Source of the DNA: Bacteroidota bacterium
Lineage (GTDB): Bacteria > Bacteroidota > Bacteroidia > Bacteroidales > JAAUTT01
Assembly (NCBI GenBank): GCA_030706405.1
Contig: JAUZOO010000013.1
Span: forward strand, 1-64,000
Reading direction: 5' to 3'
Length of the DNA: 64,000 bases
In this document: positions 52,836-60,890 of the stretch, in pieces
Layout: every line of letters starts with the position of its first letter
Position numbering within the stretch: position 1 is the stretch's first letter
The notes under the pieces: generated by a model
Database searches by the model: none
Told to the model about the DNA's origin: nothing
What the model saw: the letters and a program-made list of their open reading frames with translations, nothing else
Program-made: the position numbers and the translations under genes

Positions 52836-52892
52836 ATGAATAAGCAAAGTTTTTTAACCAGGAAGATGTTGTTTGGCCGATGTTGCCAATAA
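52836..52892 (+). CDS. Leader peptide ORF with Cys-Cys near its end (upstream of PBP-like gene)
   Basis: An 18-codon ORF, MNKQSFLTRKMLFGRCCQ, then TAA, about 30 bp after the -7 box and 58 bp before the PBP-like start codon. The RCC close to the stop matches the ORF at 42698-42754. A cysteine-tRNA-sensing leader peptide is the simplest reading. Confidence 0.5.
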   Translation: MNKQSFLTRKMLFGRCCQ

Positions 52893-52950
52893 CTGTAAGT
52901 AAAAGTTTTAGTTAGCAAATCGTTTCATTCATTCTTAAACAACAAATATC

Positions 52951-53865
52951 ATGAGAGTACGTCATTTATCAAAAATAGCCATTTCGTTAGCGTTAGTAGT
53001 AAGTTCCAATCTTTACGCGCAAAATTCCAAAGAGTATATTTATCTGAGCGGAACACGTTTTACTTATCCGATTATCGAAAAGTGGATTACCGAATACCGC
53101 AAAGTCAACCCCACAGCCAAAATCAAGCTTCAATACTCAAAACTGAAGTCGGATAGTACAAACCTTAAAGTTGTGGCAAATAACATTGCCTCAAACGATT
53201 TGAAATCGGGTGAACAATTCTTCAGGGTAAACCGGTATGCTTTGTTGCCAATTGCGAACGAACGAAACCTGGAGTTCAAAAAAGCATTTAAAAAAGGACT
53301 GAAACAACAAGATTTGCGGAAAATATTCTTCAACGATCCCAACAGTATCTTTGAAGAAGCCGAAGTAAAGAAACCTTCTTATACCATCTATACACAAGCT
53401 AATCTGGCCAATTCGTCCATTGCCTTTGCTAATCATTTCGGCCAGTTACCAACAGGGTTTAAAGGCAAAAAAATCAGTGGCGACGACCAATATCTTACGC
53501 TTGCCGTACAAAAAGATACTACCGGAGTTACCTATAATAACCTTGGCTATATCTTTGATGTTAACAATCGTTTACCGGTAAAAGGGATTAAAGTGGTTCC
53601 AATCGACCTCAACGAAAACGGTAAAATAGATAAGGACGAACAGATTTATGACAACCTCGATGTTTTAACCAGTTATATCGAAAATCATCAGGAGAGTAAG
53701 GCTATTCCAATCGAATATATAAGCTTTGTGGTGAACAAAAACAACAATAACCTTGCTGTTCAGAAGTTCGTGAACTGGGTGTTAACAGAAGGTCAGAAGT
53801 ATAACCACACCTTTGGTTTCCTAAATAATGATAATAGTACAAAGACCATCTCTCAGAATTTATAA
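52951..53865 (+). CDS. Secreted PBP-like (PstS/substrate-binding-type) protein
   Basis: A 304-residue exported protein (signal ISLALVVSSNLYAQ) with a type-2 periplasmic-binding-like fold. YIYLSGTRFTYPIIEKWITEYRKVNPTAKIKLQYSKLKSDS resembles the PstS start, and it has a C-terminal IEYISFVVNKNNNNLAVQKFVNWVLTEGQKYNH. No permease or ATPase gene follows; only a short broken frame with one membrane-like segment is found downstream. It could bind phosphate, sulfate or another oxyanion. Control by the sulfur-type operator and the Cys-Cys leader favours a sulfur-related ligand, an inference. Confidence 0.7.
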   Translation: MRVRHLSKIAISLALVVSSNLYAQNSKEYIYLSGTRFTYPIIEKWITEYRKVNPTAKIKLQYSKLKSDSTNLKVVANNIASNDLKSGEQFFRVNRYALLPIANERNLEFKKAFKKGLKQQDLRKIFFNDPNSIFEEAEVKKPSYTIYTQANLANSSIAFANHFGQLPTGFKGKKISGDDQYLTLAVQKDTTGVTYNNLGYIFDVNNRLPVKGIKVVPIDLNENGKIDKDEQIYDNLDVLTSYIENHQESKAIPIEYISFVVNKNNNNLAVQKFVNWVLTEGQKYNHTFGFLNNDNSTKTISQNL

Positions 53866-53928
53866 TTAACGATCTCCGTTTTCCAATTCCTTTTTCAGTT
53901 AGGCAAAAGTTTGTTTCTAAAGTGTTTT

Positions 53929-54021
53929 ATGTTGCTCCCGGTAGCGGTGTTGATGGTTTCCATCGGCTCCGCTTACTTGTTTTTTAGACAACCTGTATCT
54001 GCTCCCCGACAGCGAAGATGA
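53929..54021 (+). pseudogene. Possible remnant of an inner-membrane component
   Basis: A 30-codon frame MLLPVAVLMVSIGSAYLFF with the tail RQPVSAPRQRR, open upstream without a start to at least 53878. It looks like one membrane helix plus a basic tail and may be a decayed permease or TonB-like gene after the PBP-like gene. It contains the 25-bp sequence repeated at 61518-61542. Confidence 0.25.
53955..53979 (+). repeat. 25-bp direct repeat, left copy
   Basis: GGTTTCCATCGGCTCCGCTT followed by ACTTG; identical to 61518-61542 with no similarity on either side. The two copies bracket the sulfite reductase-metY operon and the transposase debris. Confidence 0.6.
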
Positions 54022-54172
54022 TTTTGTAAACATGATGATGCCTCTTTAGATCAGCATAAATTCATTCCTGCTGAATACGGATTGTAACCATACTAACCGG
54101 TTGATATAAATGCAAACTACCGGCTGCTACACGCTTTCTGAGACATACTCAATTTCGAAGTAGCAACGGTAG

Positions 54173-54382
54173 TTTTGTTAATTGGGAAGAAATTCATTCA
54201 ACAAACCTTCCTTAGTTTGTTAATTGGGAAGGAAGGTTTGTTACAAACACTCCTTCTTTTGTTAGTTTGGAAGGAACCAAATTAACAAACGTTCCTTCCT
54301 TTGTTAATCGGGAAGGAACCAAATTAACAAACCTTCCTTCTTTTGTTAGTTGGGAAGGAAGGTTAGTAACAAACACTCCTTA
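54173..54382. repeat. Five tandem 42-bp repeats with internal hairpins
   Basis: Units start at 54173, 54215, 54257, 54299 and 54341. Each has GTTAATTGGGAAGGAA-type sequence and ACAAACxTTCCTT. In two units GTTAGTTTGG-AAGGAA-CCAAATTAAC makes a hairpin. The period is 14 codons: the plus strand reads FVNREGTKLTNLPS-like units and the minus strand reads LTKEGTFVNLVPS-like units. No start codon or expression signal is evident. Confidence 0.8.
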
Positions 54383-54555
54383 GTTTTTGATAAAAATAAA
54401 TAGCCGTTTCTACAGCAATTGAGTAAAAACGACTATTTAAGATTTTTCAGTAAGAATTGAATAAACTCCTTCAATTTTGAAAAGAAAAGCAAGAGAAAAC
54501 ATTTGATGTTATCCCTTGCCCGGAAAGAGGGCTAATCTTTCCGTTTATATAAACA

Positions 54556-56883
54556 TCAAGCCTTTTCGATGGTTACCGACCAATAATTGTCCACTTGTTT
54601 CAGGTCAAGAACTTTATGTCCTTCGCCTTTGATGGAGCCTGGCACGTTTTCAATGGGTTCCCCGTCGTCGAGAAGAATTTCGAGGATGTCGCCCGATTTA
54701 AGTGTAGAGAGTTCAATTTTTGTCTTTACAAAATTCATGGGACAGGCAACGCCTCTAAAGTCTTTGTTGCTCGTTACTTTATGTTTGGGCTGTTCCGGAT
54801 CACTAACGGATGCAGAACCGATATTTTTGAACTGGAGAGAATCGTCCATGCCTTCGTAAAGACTGGTTACCGCCCGAGCAAGGTCGAGGATAGTCTCTTT
54901 CTTTTCCGAAAAGTTAAAACCTTCGTTGTCGCGGGCCGTTTCTACAATTTCGCGAAATACGCTACTCACCAGTTTGGCATCGATAAACTTCCCGACAAAC
55001 TCGTTAAAAACGCCGGTAGTATCCTTTGGCTCTGCGCCGCGAGTTATAAGCAACATGCGCGACGAAGCAAAAATCAGGTTGTACAACAATTGGTTAAGTT
55101 TTGAGCCGGAAGGTGTCTTGTCGAGCTTTTCACGTATTTTATTGATGGTGTTAAGGTCCACATCAATCATATCGAACAAGCCGGCCGAGCACTCCCCTAC
55201 CCCTTTGGCTGCAACAGAAAATATTTGGTCGCTGCCCCAGTCGAAATAATAGTTTTTATCGTCGACAAAGGCCGGAATTTCCTTGTATTTTTCGCCGATA
55301 GCGGCAATATCCGCCTTACCTTCGCCCTCAACATAAGCGCTAAAGGTTTTGTACCGGTCCTGTTTTTTCAGATACTCCCTAAAAACATCGGCAGTAAACG
55401 CGGGAAGATCGTAAGCGCTGATTTCGGTAACTTTTTCAGCCAGTTTAGGATTACTGCCGATACTTGCTCCTGCCACTACATGATAAGCAGGATACATACG
55501 GTCGTTACGACCCACTTTTCCGTAAAAACCAAGATCGGAAACAACCTGCTGGCCACACGAATTAGGACACCCGGAAATGTTAACCCGTAAATCACCAAGT
55601 TTATCGAGCTGCAAATCACTTTTGGCAAGCGTTTTCCGAAGCGCATTGCTTGCACCTTTGGTCAAACAAAGTCCCAAACGACAGGTATCGGCTCCGGTAC
55701 AAGCCACCAATGTATTGAGTAAAAGCGGTTCGTTAACGTTAACTCCCAGTCGCGACAGAAAACTATATACATTGCCTAAATATTGATCGGGAATGTTTCG
55801 CAAATGCAGGTTTTGCCGTAATGAGAAACGGATGGAGTCATCGCCAAAATGAGCAATAAATTCGGACAGCCGGATTAACGCAGCCGGTTCGATGTTTCCG
55901 TGTTCAAAAGGAACAATTACCGTCCATAAACCAGCTTGTTGCTGTCCGGAAGCATAGCGCTTCTTCCATTGTTCAAACTCTACGGTTTCAACAGCTTTGG
56001 GCGCAAGACTAACGGAAGGTAAAACAGCATCGTATGTTCGAGGTTTGTACGAAATATCTTCGAGCTTTTTCAGCTCATTATAAATTTCGGAAAACAAACG
56101 AAAGACTTCGTCTTTGCCTAATTTATAAAAGACAAACCGAAGACGGGCCTTGTGTTTGTTTTTACGGTTTCCGTAACGCGAAAAAAGTTCTTTGGCAGCA
56201 TCAGCAATGTAATAAAGATCCTCTTCGGGCACAAAGTCGAATAATTGATGCCCTACCGTTGGTTTTGAACCTATTCCGCCTCCGAGAAATACTTTAAAGC
56301 CACGCTTTCCATCCTTAACCTGAGCAACAAATCCCAAATCGTTAAAAGCTGCCAGCGAATTGTCGTGGTCTGAATTGGAAAAGGCAATTTTAAATTTTCG
56401 AGGAAGGGTGAACGAATCGGACTTTGCAATAAGCCACGAGGTAAGGTCGGCCGCATAAGGGGCAACGTCAAAAACTTCATCGCGGGCAATACCGCTATCC
56501 ACCGAAACGAGTATGTTACGAACCGTATTTCCGCCACCACCTTTGGATGAAAGCCCGATTTCTTTCAGATTTTGAAGGATAGGAACGGTATCGCGAAGAT
56601 CAACGTTCTGAATTTGAATCTCCTGACGTGTGGTAAGATGTAAAAGATTGGAATGATAATGATTGGCAATCTCGGCCACTTTTTTAAGCTGGCCCGGGGT
56701 AATAAAACCTCCGGCGCAGCGTACCCGTACCATGTAAGTGCTATCCTTACGTTGTTCGTAAATTCCCATAGGAACGCGGATAGCTTTAAATTTTACAGGT
56801 TCAAGCCTGCCACTTTGAAACTCGTCAATAAGCGATTCAAAGTACTTAATGTCGTCGGACAATGTCTTTGGAAGAGAATACAT
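54556..56883 (-). CDS. Siroheme sulfite/nitrite reductase fused to a TusA domain
   Basis: About 775 residues from the ATG at 56883 (MYSLPKTLSDDIKY); upstream codons lack homology. Two ferredoxin-type half domains lead to the siroheme-4Fe4S site C395-x5-C401 (CTGADTC) and C439-x3-C443 (SGCPNSCG). A helical, HEPN-like linker (about 600-690) follows. The last 70 residues form a TusA domain with the sulfur-carrier motif ACPMNFVKTKIEL. The enzyme probably reduces sulfite to sulfide and passes it, bound to the attached TusA, to the carrier pathway encoded upstream. Nitrite reduction cannot be excluded. It is the last gene of the metY operon. Confidence 0.85.
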   Translation of the reverse strand: MYSLPKTLSDDIKYFESLIDEFQSGRLEPVKFKAIRVPMGIYEQRKDSTYMVRVRCAGGFITPGQLKKVAEIANHYHSNLLHLTTRQEIQIQNVDLRDTVPILQNLKEIGLSSKGGGGNTVRNILVSVDSGIARDEVFDVAPYAADLTSWLIAKSDSFTLPRKFKIAFSNSDHDNSLAAFNDLGFVAQVKDGKRGFKVFLGGGIGSKPTVGHQLFDFVPEEDLYYIADAAKELFSRYGNRKNKHKARLRFVFYKLGKDEVFRLFSEIYNELKKLEDISYKPRTYDAVLPSVSLAPKAVETVEFEQWKKRYASGQQQAGLWTVIVPFEHGNIEPAALIRLSEFIAHFGDDSIRFSLRQNLHLRNIPDQYLGNVYSFLSRLGVNVNEPLLLNTLVACTGADTCRLGLCLTKGASNALRKTLAKSDLQLDKLGDLRVNISGCPNSCGQQVVSDLGFYGKVGRNDRMYPAYHVVAGASIGSNPKLAEKVTEISAYDLPAFTADVFREYLKKQDRYKTFSAYVEGEGKADIAAIGEKYKEIPAFVDDKNYYFDWGSDQIFSVAAKGVGECSAGLFDMIDVDLNTINKIREKLDKTPSGSKLNQLLYNLIFASSRMLLITRGAEPKDTTGVFNEFVGKFIDAKLVSSVFREIVETARDNEGFNFSEKKETILDLARAVTSLYEGMDDSLQFKNIGSASVSDPEQPKHKVTSNKDFRGVACPMNFVKTKIELSTLKSGDILEILLDDGEPIENVPGSIKGEGHKVLDLKQVDNYWSVTIEKA

Positions 56884-57011
56884 AAAGCGAATATTTTTAA
56901 TATGATCGTTTGGTTTAAGTAAAATTTTTAAACGTAAAGTCACGAAGCCGCAAAGGAGTCTATGTTCAGTCACCTTGTTCTTTGCATCATTACGTTCTAA
57001 TGTTTGCCCTT

Positions 57012-57494
57012 TTATAAATCTTTTAGCATCCAGACATTGCAGGCAAAATGACCTGAATTTCCCAGAGCGTTGGGCAATCGTTTAAATCCTGCCCTTTCGT
57101 ACATTCCAATGGCCTTTGTCAGTTCTGGAAAGGATTCGATATACAATTGTTTATATCCTAACGTTCGGGCCTTATCGATGGATTGCCGCATCAATTGGCT
57201 TCCTAAACCTTGTCCTCTGGCGTTTGCCGACAGATAAAATTTAACCAGTTCTGCACAACCTTCGGGAAGTCCCGGAGTTGGGTAAATGCCACAACCTCCA
57301 AGGATAATCCCGTTTTCTTCTCCAATCAGGTAAGCTGATCCCGGCGTTTGAAACAAACTAAACAAATCGTCCGTTGCAGGATCGGTATAAACAGTTCCGG
57401 GTTTGTCAATTTTAAATTCACGAAACACCGTTCGAATAAGCGTTGCAATTTGCTGATTGTCGGCTTGTTTTATAGCACGTATAGAAATGCTCAT
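57012..57494 (-). CDS. GNAT-family N-acetyltransferase
   Basis: About 160 residues from the ATG at 57494 (MSISIRAIKQADNQQI); the longer frame starts inside the previous gene's end and lacks homology. GNAT motif A is FYLSANARGQGLGSQLMRQSIDKARTLGYKQLYIES, followed by MYERAGFKRLPNALGNSGH. The acceptor is unknown. It could acetylate an amino-acid intermediate of the operon (for example a serine or homoserine derivative), but general small-molecule acetylation is equally possible. It lies between the JAMM protease and the sulfite reductase genes, in the same direction. Confidence 0.8.
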   Translation of the reverse strand: MSISIRAIKQADNQQIATLIRTVFREFKIDKPGTVYTDPATDDLFSLFQTPGSAYLIGEENGIILGGCGIYPTPGLPEGCAELVKFYLSANARGQGLGSQLMRQSIDKARTLGYKQLYIESFPELTKAIGMYERAGFKRLPNALGNSGHFACNVWMLKDL

Positions 57495-57522
57495 CGGGCT
57501 GTTTTGATTACTAATCCTAATT

Positions 57523-57921
57523 TTAATTTTCCACCACAATTTCTTCCTTCTCCACTACTCCGTCTTTAATGCGGAACGACTTTACATCGGGAGTTTCTCC
57601 GGCCAGCGAGATAATAACATAGCTGATTTCCGGGTCAAATGCCAGGCGTATGTCCTCCTGCGATGGGCGTGCGGGTGTTTCGGGATGACTGTGGTAGTTG
57701 GCCACAATCTGAAGTCCCTTGTTACGGGCATCTTTCACGGTTCGAAACTGTTCAGCCGGATCGAACGAAAAATGTTCCGGGCTGTGATCCACGTTAGTCA
57801 ATGGATAACCGAACGATACGGAACCGTCGTTTCCGGCAAGATATCCGCAGGCTTCGTTAGGGAGATCAGCCTGTGCATGAGCTATTATCTGATCGAGAAC
57901 TTCACGTTTTATGGTAAGCAT
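57523..57921 (-). CDS. JAMM/Mov34 (M67) metalloprotease, HcyD/Mec-like
   Basis: A 132-residue single-domain JAMM protein. The zinc site is complete: E23 in NEACGYLAG, H77-S-H79-P and D90 (H-x-H-x10-D), with catalytic-loop SQED. Stand-alone JAMM proteins of this size next to MoeB/ThiF-like and MetY genes remove C-terminal residues from sulfur carriers, either to expose Gly-Gly or to release a thiol amino acid. The carrier at 39549-39761 ends GGGQR and needs such processing. Its position after the MoeB-like gene fits the HcyF-HcyD arrangement known from protein-thiocarboxylate methionine synthesis in Wolinella. Confidence 0.82.
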   Translation of the reverse strand: MLTIKREVLDQIIAHAQADLPNEACGYLAGNDGSVSFGYPLTNVDHSPEHFSFDPAEQFRTVKDARNKGLQIVANYHSHPETPARPSQEDIRLAFDPEISYVIISLAGETPDVKSFRIKDGVVEKEEIVVEN

Positions 57922-58049
57922 GGAAATGGCGTTTTTAAATAATTTAATAATTCAGATCCAGAGATTCTAAAATTCTGAATTCAATGTTCCCGGTTCAGGA
58001 TTCCGGGTTATCGGTACAACGCTGAACCCTGACTCCTGAATATTGAATC

Positions 58050-58856
58050 TTAATGACTCTTCAATTCACACGTTGGCAACTCATAGGTCTGTAACGCCGT
58101 GATGGTTGGATGCTCTCCGCAGATAGGACATTTGGGGTTTTTGCGAAATTTAATCGTCCGAAAGTCCATCGACAGGGCATTGAACGTGAGCAGACGGTTG
58201 GTGAGCAGTTCACCTTTCTCAACGAAGAACTTCAGCACTTCGGTAGCCTGGATAGTACCGAGCATTCCGGCAATGGAACCGAGTACCCCGGCTTGGGAAC
58301 AGGTTGGAACAGCATTGGGCGGTGGCGGACTGTTAAATGCACAACGGTAACAGGCAGTACCGGGAGTATGGGTAAATGTTTGCCCCTCAAACCGGAGAAT
58401 ACCTCCATGCGAAAAGGGTTTTCCGGCAAGTACGCAGGCATCGTTAATAAGAAACTTAGTTGGGAAGTTATCGGTTCCGTCCACCACAATATCATATTCC
58501 TTAATGATGTCGAAAATATTGTAGGTCGAGAGCAATTCCTGATAAACAACCACCTTTACATCGGGGTTTAACTGTTCAATCTTTTCTTTAGCCGACAAAA
58601 CCTTGGCTTTATTCACATCATCCGTAAAATGGATCACCTGGCGTTGCAGGTTAGTCATGTCCACCACATCACCATCGATAATTCCGATGGTGCCAACCCC
58701 GGCGGCAGCAAGATAAAGCGCCACGGGCGAACCCAGTCCGCCGGCTCCCACGATAAGAACCTTTCCGGCAGCAATTTTAAGTTGGCCTTCCACGCCAACA
58801 TCTTGTAAAATTATGTGCCGGCTGTATCGTTCAATTTGTAAATCGGTAAATTCCAT
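58050..58856 (-). CDS. MoeB/ThiF/HesA-type carrier adenylyltransferase (HcyF-like)
   Basis: A 268-residue E1-like enzyme with the ATP motif GAGGLGSPVALYLAAAG (37-53), DxxDLxNLQRQ-type DGDVVDMTNLQRQ, and zinc cysteine pairs CYRC and CPIC. A cysteine in PNAVPTCSQAGVLGS occupies the usual catalytic crossover position. It activates the C-terminal glycine of a ubiquitin-like carrier by adenylation so that sulfide can form a thiocarboxylate. The nearest candidate substrate is the ThiS-like carrier in the cysK operon. It stands 38 bp after metY and upstream of the JAMM gene. Confidence 0.85.
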   Translation of the reverse strand: MEFTDLQIERYSRHIILQDVGVEGQLKIAAGKVLIVGAGGLGSPVALYLAAAGVGTIGIIDGDVVDMTNLQRQVIHFTDDVNKAKVLSAKEKIEQLNPDVKVVVYQELLSTYNIFDIIKEYDIVVDGTDNFPTKFLINDACVLAGKPFSHGGILRFEGQTFTHTPGTACYRCAFNSPPPPNAVPTCSQAGVLGSIAGMLGTIQATEVLKFFVEKGELLTNRLLTFNALSMDFRTIKFRKNPKCPICGEHPTITALQTYELPTCELKSH

Positions 58857-58894
58857 AGCTATTATTTTAATCTTTTAGAAAAATCAATTGTAAA

Positions 58895-60136
58895 TTATTC
58901 AATCCTTTCTATGGCCTGATGTATATCGTTAATCAGGTCGTCAATATCTTCAATGCCCACCGACAGCCGGATGAGTGTATCGGAAACATTGATACTTTCG
59001 CGTGTTTCGGGTGTAAAATCTCCGAAAATGGTCGATGCCGGATGAATTGCCAGGCTGCGGTTGTCATAAATATTGGTTGCCCGGTTGATAATCTGAAGGT
59101 TATTCAGGAACCTGAAGCTTTCGGCACGCGAACGGAAGTCGAATGTTATGATAGCTCCCGGATTTTCCCCGAATTGTTTCCTTCCTAAATCATAAAAAGG
59201 AGAATTCTTTAGCCCCGGATAGTTTACCTGCTTAATCTTTGATTCAGTTTGGAGGTATTCAGCCAACAAAAGACTGTTGTTTGCGGCTTTATTAAACCGC
59301 AAGTCAAGAGTTTCCAGCCCAAGACTTTGCAGGTAGGCGTGGAATGGCGAAAGGCAGGCGCCGAGGTTTCGCTGTATTTCCTTACGAAGCTTGGCATTAA
59401 AGGCAAACGGGCCAAAGCGACGAGCAAAATCGTTGAGTTTGGCGTTCCGGCTCCAATCGAACCGCCCGTAATCGATGATGAGTCCTCCGGTAGAAGTTGC
59501 TCCTCCGGAAATAATCTTAGTACTCGAAATCACTTCGATGTCCACGCCAAATGCAGGAGCGTTAAACGTATTGGGAGGTGTAAGCGTACTGTCGGCAATC
59601 ACGGCGACTCCGTGTTCATGGGCAATCTTCGATAAAACAGCGATGTCCACAATTTCGAGCTGGGGATTGGTTATCGTTTCGAAAAACAAGGCAACGGTAT
59701 TTTCGTCGATGGCGGCTTTAACTTCCTCAAAATTGGTTAAATCTACCAGTTTTGTTTCCACGCCAAACGCCTTTAATGTTGAAGTTAAGAAAGACAACGA
59801 ATTACCAAAAAGATGTTTAGACGTAACGATGTTATCGCCAGCCTGAGTAAGCGTAAAAAAGGTATTGGAAATGGCTGCCATTCCAGAGCCGAGGGCAGTT
59901 ACGCCCAGAGCTCCGGTTATTGAACGCACGCGTTTTTCAAAATTTTCAACGGTAGGGTTGGAAACTCGCGAATAGGTATGGTCCGGGCGTCGGCCCTGAA
60001 AAGCGTCGGCCATCTCTTCGGCAGTTTCAAAATCGAAGGCAGCGTTACTGTATATCGGCAGGTGAAGGGCGTTGTGTGCATCCTTTCTGGCATAGCCGGT
60101 ATGGATTACTTTGGTTGAAAATCCTTTTAATTCCAT
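58895..60136 (-). CDS. metY: O-acetylhomoserine sulfhydrylase-family enzyme, first gene of the sulfite reductase operon
   Basis: About 413 residues from the ATG at 60136 (MELKGFSTKVIHTGY); an upstream TTG frame is not favoured. YSRVSNPTVENFEKRVRSI, the PLP lysine in ISSTKIISGGATSTGGLIID and the C-terminal IRLSVGIEDIDDLINDI define the Cys/Met-metabolism PLP family. It is only moderately like the MetY at 27070-28347. Operon partners (MoeB-like, JAMM, sulfite reductase-TusA) suggest the thiocarboxylate-using type that makes homocysteine from O-acetylhomoserine and sulfur carried on a small protein. Confidence 0.84.
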   Translation of the reverse strand: MELKGFSTKVIHTGYARKDAHNALHLPIYSNAAFDFETAEEMADAFQGRRPDHTYSRVSNPTVENFEKRVRSITGALGVTALGSGMAAISNTFFTLTQAGDNIVTSKHLFGNSLSFLTSTLKAFGVETKLVDLTNFEEVKAAIDENTVALFFETITNPQLEIVDIAVLSKIAHEHGVAVIADSTLTPPNTFNAPAFGVDIEVISSTKIISGGATSTGGLIIDYGRFDWSRNAKLNDFARRFGPFAFNAKLRKEIQRNLGACLSPFHAYLQSLGLETLDLRFNKAANNSLLLAEYLQTESKIKQVNYPGLKNSPFYDLGRKQFGENPGAIITFDFRSRAESFRFLNNLQIINRATNIYDNRSLAIHPASTIFGDFTPETRESINVSDTLIRLSVGIEDIDDLINDIHQAIERIE

Positions 60137-60251
60137 TTGTTTTATGTTGGTTTCGGGCAAAACACCCGAATATGTCGTGTTTTATTGATTGAAAGTTGGT
60201 TTTGGAAGAATCCTTATTCACATCGCGTTTGATAAGGATTAATACAGATTA

Positions 60252-60374
60252 TTATGCGCCAATGCGCATTCGTACCTTCGAAATAAAAGAAAAGGGTAAC
60301 ATGCCGGTTTTTGGTTCGGCGATAAAGAATAACTCAAATAAAAAATACAGATAGTTCGCTGTCCTTACATGCAT
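60252..60374 (-). CDS. 40-aa leader ORF upstream of the metY-sulfite reductase operon
   Basis: ATG at 60374, TAA at 60252-60254, starting about 40 bp after the -7 box of operator-promoter 9. The peptide is hydrophobic early (NYLYFLFELFFIAE), then has TGMLPF and ends KVRMRIGA. It is much longer than chance in an AT-rich leader would usually allow and contains no cysteine. It may be a leader peptide sensing methionine or another signal, or a small membrane peptide. No family was assigned. Confidence 0.45.
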   Translation of the reverse strand: MHVRTANYLYFLFELFFIAEPKTGMLPFSFISKVRMRIGA

Positions 60375-60412
60375 AGCGCAAATATTAAAATCGTTGATTG
60401 TCTGCTATGCTA

Positions 60413-60498
60413 CAAAGGTGCAACTCGTTGACAAGGTTATAAATACCTTGTATGAGGTATATTGGCATACCTAAATTTAGGTAGGGTATAAAAACGTA
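60413..60498 (-). promoter_or_regulatory. Operator-promoter 9 (metY-sulfite reductase operon)
   Basis: ATACC-N8-GGTAT (60443-60460), 6 bp, ATACC-N8-GGTAG (60467-60484; palindrome TACCTAAATTTAGGTA shared with operator-promoter 5), then GGTATAAAAACGTA (60485-60498). CAAA at 60413-60416 is 26 bp from the nearest half-site. Confidence 0.85.
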
Positions 60499-60662
60499 GG
60501 GACAGGTAGAACAAAACACTATAAAATGAAATTCATCTTTATCTGTCTCTTACTAATCCATGTACATTTTATAATAAACAGTATAGAGGGATGCTTAACA
60601 GAAAACCGGGGTGTATCACTACAGCCCGGCTTTAAACTATTACTAACCAATCAAACCTAAAT

Positions 60663-60725
60663 ATGAAAAAACTACTAACTATGCTTTTATATTTTTTAAT
60701 TTATTCTGTCAGTTCTCTAGTGTGA
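60663..60725 (+). pseudogene. Truncated gene start (signal peptide only)
   Basis: MKKLLTMLLYFLIYSVSSLV then TGA, a typical exported-protein N-terminus preceded by a Bacteroidota-like leader. It breaks off just before transposase debris, so an outer-membrane or secreted protein gene was probably cut here. Confidence 0.35.
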
Positions 60726-60890
60726 TGTTTTGTTGATACCAACATAGTGTAAAGTACTGTTAACGAAATGTAATGAACATTAAAGGTTGTTAAAAGTTAT
60801 GTTTTATTGATACAAACTTTAGAAGTTATAGTTACTTCCAGCTAGAATAGTTTCTAAAATTTATTAGGTAATAAAAAAATATATAAATGA

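Noticed and set aside
54173-54382. A CRISPR array
   Set aside because: The 42-bp units follow each other without unique spacers and there are no cas genes.
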